Positions 1 through 8,460 of a stretch of 64,000 nucleotides of DNA are shown piece after piece. Origin of the DNA: Magnetospirillum sp. (GTDB lineage: Bacteria > Pseudomonadota > Alphaproteobacteria > Rhodospirillales > Magnetospirillaceae). Within the stretch, counting starts at the first letter, position 1; the number at the start of each line of letters is the position of its first letter. The notes below the pieces were generated by a model. The model ran no database searches, was not told the DNA's origin, and worked only from the letters and a program-made list of their open reading frames with translations. A program made the translations under genes and the position numbers. The stretch covers positions 124,001 to 188,000 of the forward strand of contig JANQAI010000014.1 of assembly GCA_024707145.1 (NCBI GenBank), written 5' to 3'.

Positions 1-211
1 AATGAGCATAACGCCGGGCCTCATCTCGGCTCCGTGTTCCTGGCTCCAGCAGCCTTTCAACGGCGGACAGGAGCAATAGAGCAGCGGTCTGCGTGGGGCC
101 ACCTTCCTTGTCGGCCCTCTCCACCCGAGTGAGCGCGAATTCAATGGCCGCCCTGCCGTGCCGGTCCACCAATTCACGGGCTGACTGCTCAATGGCGGCA
201 AGGTCGGTCAT
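1..211 (-). CDS. Hypothetical protein, 5' part only
   Basis: The reading frame starts at the ATG complementary to 209-211 and runs off the left edge, giving about 70 residues beginning MTDLAAIEQSARELVDRHG. The visible part is charged and looks helical (a RADKEGG stretch, then LLLLSAVERLL). The start overlaps the stop of the upstream resolvase gene (ATGA), so the two are probably translationally coupled. I do not recognise the family. Linkage to a resolvase suggests an accessory protein of the mobile element, but that is inference. Confidence 0.6.
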   Translation of the reverse strand, partial: MTDLAAIEQSARELVDRHGRAAIEFALTRVERADKEGGPTQTAALLLLSAVERLLEPGTRSRDEARRYAH

Positions 212-786
212 TGAACGGCGTCCCGGATGCGGATGATGGTCGCACGGGACACTCCGTGGTCACGGGCAATCTGGGAAATGGTGACGCCTTCACCAAGCGC
301 GGTGCGGATGGATTCCACGGAACCATCATTGGTGACCTTGGGGCGTCCAAGCCGCTTTCCTTCGACCCTGGCTCGGGCCAATCCCGCCTGGGTGCGTTCT
401 ACCAGGAAGTCTCGCTCGATTTCGGCCACCGCTGCGAGGGTCGAAAGCACGAGCTTGCCCGCCGATGAGGTCAGGTCCAAATCGCCAAGCTGGAGCACGC
501 GGACCGAACAACCGGCCTGCTCTAAGGCACGCACCGATCCGAGGATGTCCACGGCATCGCGACCAAGCCGATCCAGCTTGCTGACGATCAGCCGTTTCGG
601 CTTCCTGGTCCGGCTGATGGTGTCCATCAGTTTGGCGAACTCCGGGCGCTCCATCGCGGGGACCTTGCCGCTGATGGTGTCGGCAAAGATGGCATCAGCC
701 TCGTAGCCTGCCCGTTCAATCTCCAGCAACTGGTTCTCGGTCGTCTGACCCGACGTGGAAACTCGGGCGTAGATGAACGTGTGCAT
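208..786 (-). CDS. Serine recombinase (resolvase/invertase family)
   Basis: A site-specific DNA recombinase of about 192 residues. The N-terminal catalytic domain opens with MHTFIYARVSTSGQ, which puts the nucleophilic serine at residue 10, as in Tn3/gamma-delta resolvases. That is why I prefer the ATG at 786 over an in-frame ATG six codons upstream. The family blocks SKLDRLGRD and AAVAEIERDFLVERTQAGL follow, then a C-terminal helix-turn-helix (TISQIARDHGVSRATIIRI). Length is normal for a small resolvase. A cluster of repeated motifs lies directly upstream (797-860) and may be its res site. Its likely role is resolving or inverting segments of the island. Confidence 0.93.
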   Translation of the reverse strand: MHTFIYARVSTSGQTTENQLLEIERAGYEADAIFADTISGKVPAMERPEFAKLMDTISRTRKPKRLIVSKLDRLGRDAVDILGSVRALEQAGCSVRVLQLGDLDLTSSAGKLVLSTLAAVAEIERDFLVERTQAGLARARVEGKRLGRPKVTNDGSVESIRTALGEGVTISQIARDHGVSRATIIRIRDAVQ

Positions 787-796
787 TCCGGACACC

Positions 797-860
797 CTGT
801 TCAAAATAGGTGTTCAGAATATCACGTGTTCAAAAGTTGCCAACCCTATTTTTGGACACC
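797..860. promoter_or_regulatory. Res-like repeat cluster upstream of the resolvase
   Basis: Related motifs TGTTCAAAATAGG (798-810), TGTTCAGAAT (811-820) and GTGTTCAAAAGTTG (826-839) lie on the plus strand. GGTGTCCAAAAATAGGG lies on the minus strand (844-860). Together they form an irregular direct/inverted array immediately 5' of the resolvase start, the usual place for a res site with several dimer-binding subsites that also autoregulates the gene. The repeats are seen directly; their function is inference. Confidence 0.5.
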
Positions 861-1185
861 TCATTTGCGCGGATGGACGACCTGTTCGGAAACGGTCGTT
901 TTTGGGCATTGTGGAGGGACGGATTTTTGAATGAAGAAGTGACGAATGCCAAATATCAGGGCACTCAAACTTTCCGTGCTTTAGTCACTAGAAATAAAAA
1001 TAAATGTCATTGGTATTTTTCCATTGACATTTGCGGTCCATATGCAGTAAAACCTGCCCATCCTGATCGAGGCATTGGCCTCCGGGACGGATGCGGAGCG
1101 CCAAACCCAAACTCTGTATCCAGATCGTCGAGCCTAACGGCTGGCGCACGCCCGAGATGTTTCGGCGTGTTTTGGGTAAATCTAA
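861..1185. other. Non-coding stretch with an inverted repeat
   Basis: No convincing gene lies between the resolvase promoter side and the next plus-strand gene. The stretch contains an A+T-rich patch with the inverted repeat AAATGTCA (1002-1009) / TGACATTT (1025-1032). It could be an operator for the methyltransferase operon that starts at 1186, but I see no clear -35/-10 pair. Confidence 0.4.
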
Positions 1186-1875
1186 ATGACTAAAAAGGAA
1201 ATGACGGCCGCCGAGGGCGTGGCCGAGGACTTTGTTGGTGGTGGCGCCAATGCGCAGGGTGCGGCAACGCCGTCCCTGGCGGAACGGGTCAAGCACCTTA
1301 TCGAGGGCACGAAGACGCATCGGGCTGCCGTCGACGTTGCGATGGCAGCCATCATCAAAAACAAGGCCGACACCGACAATCAGTATGCCGTCATCACGGG
1401 TCAGGTGGTCGAGGCTGTCGCTCTGTTCCAAGCGGACCCCGAGGCAGCGGATAAGTTTTTCCAGCAAAAGAAGGTCAAGTGCCGCAGGGACACGGCCAAC
1501 GTAGTCCAATACCTGACGGCCAAGTGCTTGATGGGGAATGGTCGGGGAGGCGGTCCCATTTCCAAGATTGCGACCGTTGCGGCGGGAATGGGAACTGATG
1601 CCAGCACTTCGGCTGTTGAGCGCATCAACCTGCTGGGTGGTTTCGCCAAGGCTTACGAGCACTTCAAGCCGAAGAATCCCCAAGCAGCCGACGACAACGA
1701 GAAGTTCGTTGGCGCGGAGCTTGTTATTCGCCTTCGGGATGGTTCGGCGGCAATCCTCCCCGTATCGCCCAATGAGTTGGTGCGGCTGGGCACCAGGAAG
1801 ATGGTCACTTGGCTTCCGGCCGACGACAACACCAACGTGGCGGATGTCTCTGGCAATGACGGGGAGGACGCGTGA
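1186..1875 (+). CDS. Unknown protein co-translated with the DNA methyltransferase
   Basis: A 229-residue protein I do not recognise. It has an Ala/Gly-rich start, a helical middle (AERVKHLIEGTK, QVVEAVALFQADPEAADKFF), a short Lys/Cys patch (QQKKVKCRRD) and an acidic C-terminal tail ending SGNDGEDA. No signal peptide or membrane segment is seen. Its stop overlaps the start of the methyltransferase gene, so the two are probably translationally coupled and may act together, for example as a specificity or DNA-binding partner. That role is inference from arrangement only. Confidence 0.75.
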   Translation: MTKKEMTAAEGVAEDFVGGGANAQGAATPSLAERVKHLIEGTKTHRAAVDVAMAAIIKNKADTDNQYAVITGQVVEAVALFQADPEAADKFFQQKKVKCRRDTANVVQYLTAKCLMGNGRGGGPISKIATVAAGMGTDASTSAVERINLLGGFAKAYEHFKPKNPQAADDNEKFVGAELVIRLRDGSAAILPVSPNELVRLGTRKMVTWLPADDNTNVADVSGNDGEDA

Positions 1876-2957
1876 TGTCCCTTTCCGCCAATGACAGCAT
1901 CCCGATGGCTCCCATTGCGGAGGGAGCCATCACCCCCGCCGACAGCCTCATCATCCACAGCTATATTGAGGGCTACCGGCGCAGCCTTCTTCCGCTCCAC
2001 CACATCAGCCCGCTGAACCATAGCGGTGGGAAAGGGAAATCGGCAGAACGGTTGGCGCGGCTTGCGTCTGTTCCACAGGGTGGTGCCTTCATCGACGCGA
2101 ACTGCGGTGGGTGCGCGATCCCGTTGACCTACGCACGAGATGCAGGCGAACACGCGTCAAGTATCACCTTCCAAATGAGGGACACCAATCCTCTGCTCAT
2201 CAACTTCTGGCGCTGCCTGCGGGATGATCCGGCCAAGGTCGTCGGGGCTATCCGGGGATTGGTCGAGCCGATGTGGTCCACTCCCGACCAGTTATTCGCC
2301 AAACTCATCGAAATCCTTACGGCGAACAAAAAGGGCCTCGTGGACGACAAATACGGCGTCGCAGCGGCCTATTACATCCATTCCATCATCAGCCACCCGA
2401 TGGGCCAGTTCAAACTGTTGCCTGGAGGGCGGGCGAAGGGGAAGACCGAGGATTTCCTTGATAGCTATGCGTTGCGCCTGGGCGAACTCTTCCGCTGGTC
2501 GGCGCTTATCCAGGGCTGGGATTTCCAGGTGCGGGATTTTCGTGCCACCTTTCAGGAAGCCATTGGCCTCGGCGAAAAGGCATTCATCCTGAGTGACCCG
2601 CCCTATGAGGGCACGGGCCGAAGCTCCTATGCCGTCGAGTTTGGAGCCTACGAGCACGACGAACTTGCGGTTCTGGTGCGAAAAGCCAATGGGGCAAACG
2701 TCAGGGTGATGGTCACCTTGAACTGGTCGGAAACCAACGCGCAAAGGTACAGCGGGCTGACGCAGTTCTATCGGACTCAGGACTGGGGGACCAGGGGTAA
2801 GAGCAGAAAGGGGCGGCCCGGTGAGGAAATGGTGATCCTCAGTTACGACATCCCTCATCTGGATTTCTTCCGTCAGCAGATGGGCTGGCTGACCGCTGAG
2901 GAAATCCGCGCGCGGCAAAACACCAACGACAATACCGCGTTCGAGTCAGTGGCGTGA
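1875..2957 (+). CDS. D12-class DNA adenine N6-methyltransferase
   Basis: A predicted SAM-dependent methyltransferase of about 360 residues modifying the N6 of adenine in DNA. The SAM-binding region NHSGGKGKSAERL is near residue 50, FIDANCGGCAIPL follows, and the catalytic DPPY motif is at about residue 241 (ILSDPPYEGTGRSSY). This order is that of Dam/D12 enzymes. The target site cannot be read from sequence. The gene overlaps the preceding 229-residue protein by one to a few bases and converges on a PD-(D/E)XK nuclease-like gene 150 bases away, so a restriction-modification function is plausible. An orphan phage-type methylase is the alternative. Confidence 0.88.
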   Translation: MSLSANDSIPMAPIAEGAITPADSLIIHSYIEGYRRSLLPLHHISPLNHSGGKGKSAERLARLASVPQGGAFIDANCGGCAIPLTYARDAGEHASSITFQMRDTNPLLINFWRCLRDDPAKVVGAIRGLVEPMWSTPDQLFAKLIEILTANKKGLVDDKYGVAAAYYIHSIISHPMGQFKLLPGGRAKGKTEDFLDSYALRLGELFRWSALIQGWDFQVRDFRATFQEAIGLGEKAFILSDPPYEGTGRSSYAVEFGAYEHDELAVLVRKANGANVRVMVTLNWSETNAQRYSGLTQFYRTQDWGTRGKSRKGRPGEEMVILSYDIPHLDFFRQQMGWLTAEEIRARQNTNDNTAFESVA

Positions 2958-3110
2958 AGGTTCTGGCCGCAAGCACGCCTTGCGGATCATCGCCGGAGCA
3001 GGCCGTCAGAGACTATCTCAATGCTGCGGGCCTCGTGCCCGCAGCATTGGTTCCGCTGAAATCCGGCAGCGCCGAATGCCAACACCTGCTGGACGTGTCC
3101 GGACTGCCGT

Positions 3111-4001
3111 TCAGTCCCGATCCACGGGCACACACAGGTGCTTCACCCCAAACCGCCTCGCCAAGGTCTTGAGTTCGCCGTCCAATTCCGTCTCGGTAAC
3201 CAGCAACACATCCACGTCGGCCTCGGGGCGGATATCTTGGGCTTTCAGAACGGCCCTGTACTTCACGCACTGATAAACGCCACGCAACAGATCAAACCAG
3301 TCGGATGTGCGTGATTTGACTTCTATGCCAAGCGTCTTGGTGGAGCCGTAATAGACCACATCGACGCGATCTCCAGACAGAAGATCAACCTCGGTTTCCG
3401 CTCGTGGGTCTTTGAGTTGCGGGGCAACCTGACCGGGATTGGCTTGCACCCACAGCCGCAAATCCCGATGGGGTTTGCCTTCACCGCCTCGGCCACGGGC
3501 CAATCCGTCTTTTTCCGTTCCCTTTGCCTCCAGCGGCTCGATGACCATCTTTTTGCGATAGAGACGGCGGTAAAGGGCGGGCCATCCTTTGTAGGCGTAT
3601 ACCTCTTCGGCAGCCTTCTCACAAAAGTGCTGCCATAACTCCGGGTATTTGGTCGGCGCGTCCTTCTCGGCCAACTTCTTTTCGCCAAATCGTGGGGCCA
3701 TATAGTATCCAGCACCAGAGCCGGGTAGGAGGGTATCGCTCCGAACCAAAAGGACATTCAGCAAGGGAGTGGCGGCGTCCTCCTCAAGCAAACGATTCAT
3801 CAGTTCGCCTGCGGGTTTTCCCAACCTCGTCGTGAAGATGGAAGACAAGTGATACTCATCCTCCAGTCGTTTCCGGACCTCACTGTAGGTGATCCGGCGG
3901 CGTTCCAGTGCTGCGGCCATCAGCCAGCGGGTCATCGGCTCGACGGCGCACGCAAGAAGGTTTTCATCCGTCGCTGCGATCACTTGAGATGAGTGTGTCA
4001 T
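3111..4001 (-). CDS. PD-(D/E)XK nuclease-like protein, candidate restriction endonuclease
   Basis: A 296-residue soluble protein. The N-terminal part looks helical (AALERRRITYSEVRKRLEDEY), possibly a winged-helix DNA-binding region. The C-terminal part has the layout of a PD-(D/E)XK nuclease core: an upstream Glu in TEVDLL, Asp in DRVDVVYYG, then IEVKS (the ExK element) followed by a helix and CVKYRAVLKAQ. It faces the adenine methyltransferase convergently. Nuclease activity and pairing with that enzyme are inference; I cannot name a known restriction enzyme family. Confidence 0.68.
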   Translation of the reverse strand: MTHSSQVIAATDENLLACAVEPMTRWLMAAALERRRITYSEVRKRLEDEYHLSSIFTTRLGKPAGELMNRLLEEDAATPLLNVLLVRSDTLLPGSGAGYYMAPRFGEKKLAEKDAPTKYPELWQHFCEKAAEEVYAYKGWPALYRRLYRKKMVIEPLEAKGTEKDGLARGRGGEGKPHRDLRLWVQANPGQVAPQLKDPRAETEVDLLSGDRVDVVYYGSTKTLGIEVKSRTSDWFDLLRGVYQCVKYRAVLKAQDIRPEADVDVLLVTETELDGELKTLARRFGVKHLCVPVDRD

Positions 4002-4087
4002 CGTTGCCCCCTTTGTTCCTTATGATCGCATCAGACTGCTTGCTTCACAAGCAAAGGTGATTAGTGCGCGACAGCCTCTTTCCAGCG

Positions 4088-4915
4088 TCAGTGACGGACG
4101 GAGGTTCTACAAGTCGGTGGGCTGGATGAATATGATCGCCACACTGGCTCCCACCCATCCCCGTGTGTGGCATTCCTGACCGGGATCACCGCCACACACT
4201 GTTCGTCACCAACGGCTTGCGTGAACGCTTGGGCGATGAACGGCGGCACCACCTTGTCCCCCAGGCCCACGAGATGCTGCTGGGGTAGTCCCTTCAGCCG
4301 ACTGGCAATATCCTTCGGGTTTAGCGATTCCCGCATCGGCGAGACACCGTGGTAGCGGTTGACCGCCTCGTGGTCCAGGTTGCCCGCAACCGTGCGCAGA
4401 CTGACGACATCGGCCCGGCGTGCGGCCAACAGGGCGGCGATGGCTCCGCCGCCGGAATAGCCGACGAGGTGGATTTGCTGTCCGGGGCGGATCAGGCGGT
4501 CGATGGCAAGGGAAGTGGCCCGCACCACCTCGTCCGCAAACCGCTTGTTTGTCCAGTACGCTTCGGAGCAGGACGGCGACCACGCATACTGGCAGGGGCG
4601 TGCGAGGTAGACCACGTTGGGCGAGGTGTCCAGCGCCGCCAACCGCAGGCCCACGGGATTACGCGGCGTCGGGTCGGTGGACGGCAAGGAGGAGGACACC
4701 CACGCCAGCCCATCGCCCTCGATGTAGACCACGACGGGCTGGGCCGGATCGGGGTCCCGGACGAAGGCGGCCAGGGCGAAGGGCTGACCGGCCACGGTAA
4801 TGGGCTGCAATCCGCCTTGCCGGGCTATATCGGCGGCGGTATCCAGCCGTGCTTCCCGTCCCACGCAGGCAGCCAGGACCAGCAACGAGAAAAGGGCAAG
4901 GTGGGCGCGCGTCAT
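4088..4915 (-). CDS. Lipoprotein with alpha/beta-hydrolase fold
   Basis: A secreted lipoprotein of 275 residues. MTRAHLALFSLLVLAAC is a type II signal peptide with a lipobox ending at the Cys, which fixes the start at 4915 rather than an upstream in-frame ATG. The mature part has a GYSGGG nucleophile elbow and a late histidine in NATHGDGWEP, consistent with a serine hydrolase. YIEGDGLAW may hold the oxyanion-hole region. Cys residues in RPCQYAWSPSCS could form a disulfide. Its substrate is unknown. It lies downstream of the autotransporter, separated by a terminator. Confidence 0.8.
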   Translation of the reverse strand: MTRAHLALFSLLVLAACVGREARLDTAADIARQGGLQPITVAGQPFALAAFVRDPDPAQPVVVYIEGDGLAWVSSSLPSTDPTPRNPVGLRLAALDTSPNVVYLARPCQYAWSPSCSEAYWTNKRFADEVVRATSLAIDRLIRPGQQIHLVGYSGGGAIAALLAARRADVVSLRTVAGNLDHEAVNRYHGVSPMRESLNPKDIASRLKGLPQQHLVGLGDKVVPPFIAQAFTQAVGDEQCVAVIPVRNATHGDGWEPVWRSYSSSPPTCRTSVRH

Positions 4916-4929
4916 CTTCACCCCATAGC

Positions 4930-4957
4930 AAAAGGCCGCCTCCCGCGAGAGGCGGCC
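4930..4957 (-). terminator. Intrinsic terminator after the autotransporter
   Basis: On the minus strand the stem GGCCGCCTC / GAGGCGGCC is followed by a T-run. It ends the autotransporter transcript and sits only about 15 bases before the start codon of the lipoprotein gene at 4915, so that gene depends on readthrough or an overlapping promoter. Confidence 0.8.
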
Positions 4958-4979
4958 CAATCACAAAAACGATCCAGGA

Positions 4980-6995
4980 TCAGAAGTCCAGGCGAACCTG
5001 CAAGGTGCCGTTGTGGCCCACATAGCCGTCCTTGAGTTCGGCATCGTAGTTGGCCGAAACGCTGACCTGATCGGCGGTGGCGACGGTCAGGCCAACACCC
5101 AGCACGGCGCTGTCCTGCGCCGGCTTCGCGCCGGTGGTGGTGAAGGACGAACCACCCGCCGAGAACCGCGCGGTCTGGTTCGGCGCATCGTCGCGGAACT
5201 CGTGGAACCACGTCGCCCGCCCTTCGGGGATGATGCGGTTGGTGCCGCTCTGGAAGGTGTGGGCGAGCTTGACACCCAGGCCGCTGCGCAGAGAGGTGTT
5301 GGTCTGCTCCTCCACCGACAGGTTGGCACCCGGTGCCCCGGTTTCCTCGTAGGCGTCCTGCTTCAGCAGGCTGTAGGCCAGCGAGGCATTGGGCGTCACC
5401 ACCGTCTTGCCGAAAGCCAGCGGATAGCCACCAGCGATTTGAGCGGTGTACTGGTCACCCTCGTAATCGCCCTTGGCCTCGGCTCCCAGGAAGCCGATGG
5501 CGCGGGTGCTGTCGTACTGGTGACGGCCATAGACCAGGGCGGCATCCACGTACCAGGGCGAGCCGGTGTAGTTGGCGTACAGGGTGCCCTGATAGCTGTC
5601 GATGTCAACGCCGCTGCCAGAGGAATTGTCCTTGGCATCAACGTTGGTGCGGGCGTAAGAGAACGCAGCACCGATCCGCAGCGGAGCCGCAACCTGGACA
5701 TCGCCGCCGACCGCCAAGCCGCCGGTGGAGGCGTCAAAGCCATCCTGCCCCTTGCGCTGATCCTGGCTGCCGCTGAAACCCAAGCCCTGAATCCACAGAC
5801 CCAGGCCACGCAGGCTGTCGCCAGTGGCAACACCCGTCGCCCCGCCCGCCTGAGCGGTACGCACCTCGGCGGCACGGGCGTTGACGGTGTTGATGTTGGC
5901 GGTGGTGGCCGCCGCTGACCCCGAGGTAGTGGCGGCGGCGACGCTGGCGCTGGGGGCCAGTTGCTTGACCGCGCGATCCACCTCGGCCTGCGTCGACAGG
6001 CTGGAAATGGCCGCGATCAGGTTCTGCACGCCCGGCGCATTGGAAGAGGCGATGGAGGTCAGGGCGGTGGCAGCCCCCTTCGCCTCGGGAGTGCTCACCA
6101 GAGTGGCGATTTCCTTCTTGGTGGCGACGAGATACACATCCTTTCCGTCCTGGCCCAGGCTGGCGTCGTCGCCCCGGAGAACTTTCCAGGTCACCAGGGC
6201 GCTGTTCTGCGCGGTGACCTGCCCCACCGTGGTGGCGGAAACATCACTGCCGTCGATGAGGATGTAGCGCGCACCGTCCGAAATAGTGATGCCGTTGACC
6301 ACCGGCACCACCGTGGTGCCATCGGCCAGAGTCACCGCCCCCGTGGCCTTGAGGACGCCGAGATTGTAGCTGCCCGCGCCGCTGGTATTGCCATCGCCCA
6401 GAATGGTGGTCTTGATGACGCTGCCCGACGTGGTGACGAAATCGCCTGCGGCGGAACCGGGACCGGCCTGCATCTTGGCGACCGTCCGCCCCAGGTCCAG
6501 GGTGCCACCATCGATCTTGAGATTGCCGCTGATGACCTGACCAGGATCGGCGAGGGTGGCACCGGGGCAGCCATCGCCGGAGCAAATCACCAGTGTCGCA
6601 CCGCTGTTCACAGTGGTCTGGCCGACGTAGTAGTCGTTGCTGTCCAGATGGGTGGTGCCGCTGTTGAAGTTGACGGCTTTCAGGCCATTGGTGGCCGATC
6701 CCCAGTCGGCGGCGATGATGGACGTGCCGCTGTTCTGGGCATTGGTGTAGAACAAGGCGTTCTGGTTGACGTTGACCGTGCCGATGTTGTCTCCGCCAGA
6801 GGCGGTGACCGTGGCGAAGTTCATCGTGCCCGCGACATTCAGCGTTCCATCAGCAGCAAAGTCCGCCGAGGAGGCCGCCGGTGATCCCGTGTAGTTGGTG
6901 GCCCCGGTGGTGGTGATGTCGATATCCGCCGCGTGCGCGACACCGGCCAGCAACACAAGCGTGGATGTGCCGCCGAGTAGAATCTTTTTGAGCAC
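4980..6995 (-). CDS. Autotransporter (type V secretion) outer-membrane protein
   Basis: A 671-residue protein with a Sec signal peptide (LKKILLGGTSTLVLLAGVAHA). It has a low-complexity Gly/Thr/Asn-rich passenger typical of a beta-helix (about residues 23-300), an Ala-rich linker (about 300-395), and a C-terminal beta-barrel of alternating strands ending in LQVRLDF with the terminal Phe used by the BAM machinery. The start is a GTG at 6995 with GGGGGA eight bases upstream. The passenger is short and has no recognisable enzyme domain, so an adhesin or surface-layer role is likely but unproven. Confidence 0.9.
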   Translation of the reverse strand: MLKKILLGGTSTLVLLAGVAHAADIDITTTGATNYTGSPAASSADFAADGTLNVAGTMNFATVTASGGDNIGTVNVNQNALFYTNAQNSGTSIIAADWGSATNGLKAVNFNSGTTHLDSNDYYVGQTTVNSGATLVICSGDGCPGATLADPGQVISGNLKIDGGTLDLGRTVAKMQAGPGSAAGDFVTTSGSVIKTTILGDGNTSGAGSYNLGVLKATGAVTLADGTTVVPVVNGITISDGARYILIDGSDVSATTVGQVTAQNSALVTWKVLRGDDASLGQDGKDVYLVATKKEIATLVSTPEAKGAATALTSIASSNAPGVQNLIAAISSLSTQAEVDRAVKQLAPSASVAAATTSGSAAATTANINTVNARAAEVRTAQAGGATGVATGDSLRGLGLWIQGLGFSGSQDQRKGQDGFDASTGGLAVGGDVQVAAPLRIGAAFSYARTNVDAKDNSSGSGVDIDSYQGTLYANYTGSPWYVDAALVYGRHQYDSTRAIGFLGAEAKGDYEGDQYTAQIAGGYPLAFGKTVVTPNASLAYSLLKQDAYEETGAPGANLSVEEQTNTSLRSGLGVKLAHTFQSGTNRIIPEGRATWFHEFRDDAPNQTARFSAGGSSFTTTGAKPAQDSAVLGVGLTVATADQVSVSANYDAELKDGYVGHNGTLQVRLDF

Positions 6996-7387
6996 GTGTG
7001 ATCCCCCTTCGGTGGATGGTGACCGGAAGTGCGCCTGACAGATACCTACAGGGCCGCAATATCAACAAAATGCCCACAAGTGCTCGTATCAGCCTATTGC
7101 GCTTGTCCGGATATAAGCTTCTGCACCTTTCATTATGTTTCCAAGCACACGCGAAAGCCTTTCCGGCCATAACTTTGCGGCGATTTCACACCTACGCTAG
7201 TTTGCGTGGCGGATTTGTCACACTTGCCGCGCACGGACACTGAATATGCTTTGCACGCCTTGCCATTCACCTCTATGGCGTGTATGAGCTTTGGTGCATT
7301 TCCTTCGGTTTTCTGGCAACGATGATCCACGCTGGCACGTCCCGTCAGGGCGGCGGCAGTGGAGAAAGCCGGACAGGACGGGGAGCG
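6996..7387. other. Non-coding stretch between autotransporter and integrase
   Basis: This divergent intergenic region should hold the autotransporter promoter (reading left) and the integrase promoter (reading right). It is moderately A+T-rich around 7060-7200. I cannot identify a strong promoter, repeat or small RNA with confidence. Confidence 0.4.
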
Positions 7388-7960
7388 ATGAAGCAGGCCA
7401 AGGTGTTGACGGAGCGCGAGTTCAAACGGGTTCTGGCCGCCGTCACCAAGATGAAGTACGCCGCCCGCAACCGGGCCGCGCTGATGCTGAGCCACTATGC
7501 CGGAATGCGGGTGGGAGAAATCGCCGCCCTGACGGTCGGGGACATCCTGGATGGCCGGGGCGAGGTGAAGGAGCAAGTTCTGCTCCGCGCCGCCATCACC
7601 AAGTCGGGTGAAGCCCGCGTGGTCTTCGTGGGCGATAAGCTGCGGCGGGAACTGGCCGACTACATCGCCACGCTGGACGGTTACCGGAAACGCCCCAATG
7701 CCCCGCTACTGATGACGCAGAAACACACTGCGTTCACCCCCAACTCTCTGTGCCAGCTATTCGGCCACATCTACGCCCTGGCCGGAATTGACGGAGCCAG
7801 CAGCCACAGCGGGCGACGGTGGTTCATCACCCGGCTGGCCCATTCGGGCGTGTCGGCCAAGGTCATTATGACGCTGGCCGGGCACAAGCACCTGAGCACG
7901 ACGCAACGCTACATCGACGTGAATGACGAGATGCTGCGAGCGGCGGTCAGGCGGTTGTGA
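7388..7960 (+). CDS. Short tyrosine recombinase (phage-type integrase)
   Basis: A 190-residue tyrosine recombinase consisting almost entirely of the catalytic domain. The visible active-site elements are Arg in AGMRVGEIAAL, His/Arg in SHSGRRWFITRL, His in LAGHKHLSTTQRY and the nucleophilic Tyr in TQRYIDV. Typical integrases are 300-400 residues with N-terminal DNA-binding domains, which are absent here. I chose the ATG at 7388 because GGACAGGACGGGGAG lies just upstream and the family homology starts there; an open frame extends about 36 codons further. It probably moves the island into the tRNA-Arg site whose remnant lies at 12224-12269. Confidence 0.9.
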   Translation: MKQAKVLTEREFKRVLAAVTKMKYAARNRAALMLSHYAGMRVGEIAALTVGDILDGRGEVKEQVLLRAAITKSGEARVVFVGDKLRRELADYIATLDGYRKRPNAPLLMTQKHTAFTPNSLCQLFGHIYALAGIDGASSHSGRRWFITRLAHSGVSAKVIMTLAGHKHLSTTQRYIDVNDEMLRAAVRRL

Positions 7961-8460
7961 TCAGAACAAAGCCCGTCAGTGGGTGCGCTGGCGCGCGGAC
8001 ATAGAGAAAACCGCACGTTGGCGGAGAGGGGCCTTTGGCGCCCTGCCAATGGGAGGCTGATGAATTGGGAATCCGGCGGGCTGGGGCGTGGTCGGCGTCG
8101 GCGCAGCCGCCGTGCGGCAAGCCGTAAGCCGGGCGAACCACGGCCCTGTCCGCTGATCGGTGGGGTGCGCCAGCACACCGCCGTCCATTCCCATCACTGA
8201 TCCCGTGGAATCACCGGACGCCGCCCCTGGCGGCATCCGCTGGCCGAAACAACTGCCTCGGGCGGGAGCAAGCCCACCCGGCCAGTTGCTCCGGCCCTTT
8301 CCTTTCCAAGCTGATGTCAGAAGAAATACCCCCTATTTCTAAGGGTCGGCTATTTCTGACTGAACTGCTTTTTTCTTACAATATTTTGACTTCACGGCAA
8401 TGTGCACAGTAAAATCGTTCTACACTGATAAATAACAGCGAAACTATTTTAGGAGAAGTT
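7961..8460 (+). other. 500-base non-coding region with inverted repeat and promoter
   Basis: The first part (to about 8300) is G+C-rich with no credible gene. From 8310 it becomes A+T-rich and holds the inverted repeat GTCAGAAGAAATA (from about 8314) / TATTTCTGAC (8351-8360), then the predicted promoter of the 8461 gene. An element origin of replication could lie in this iteron-poor A+T-rich stretch, but I see no repeated iterons to support it. Confidence 0.4.
8386..8415 (+). promoter_or_regulatory. Sigma70-type promoter for the P-loop gene
   Basis: TTGACT (8386-8391), an 18-base spacer and TAAAAT (8410-8415) precede the gene at 8461, which has AGGAGAAG as ribosome-binding site just before its ATG. 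The A+T-rich setting supports it. Confidence 0.5.

Noticed and set aside
810..1193. A 127-codon plus-strand frame between resolvase and methyltransferase operon
   Set aside because: It overlaps the repeat cluster, has no ribosome site or family resemblance, and ends inside the next gene.
7979..8200. A 73-codon plus-strand frame after the integrase
   Set aside because: Arg/Gly-rich low-complexity product, no ribosome site, and frames on the other strand are equally open.
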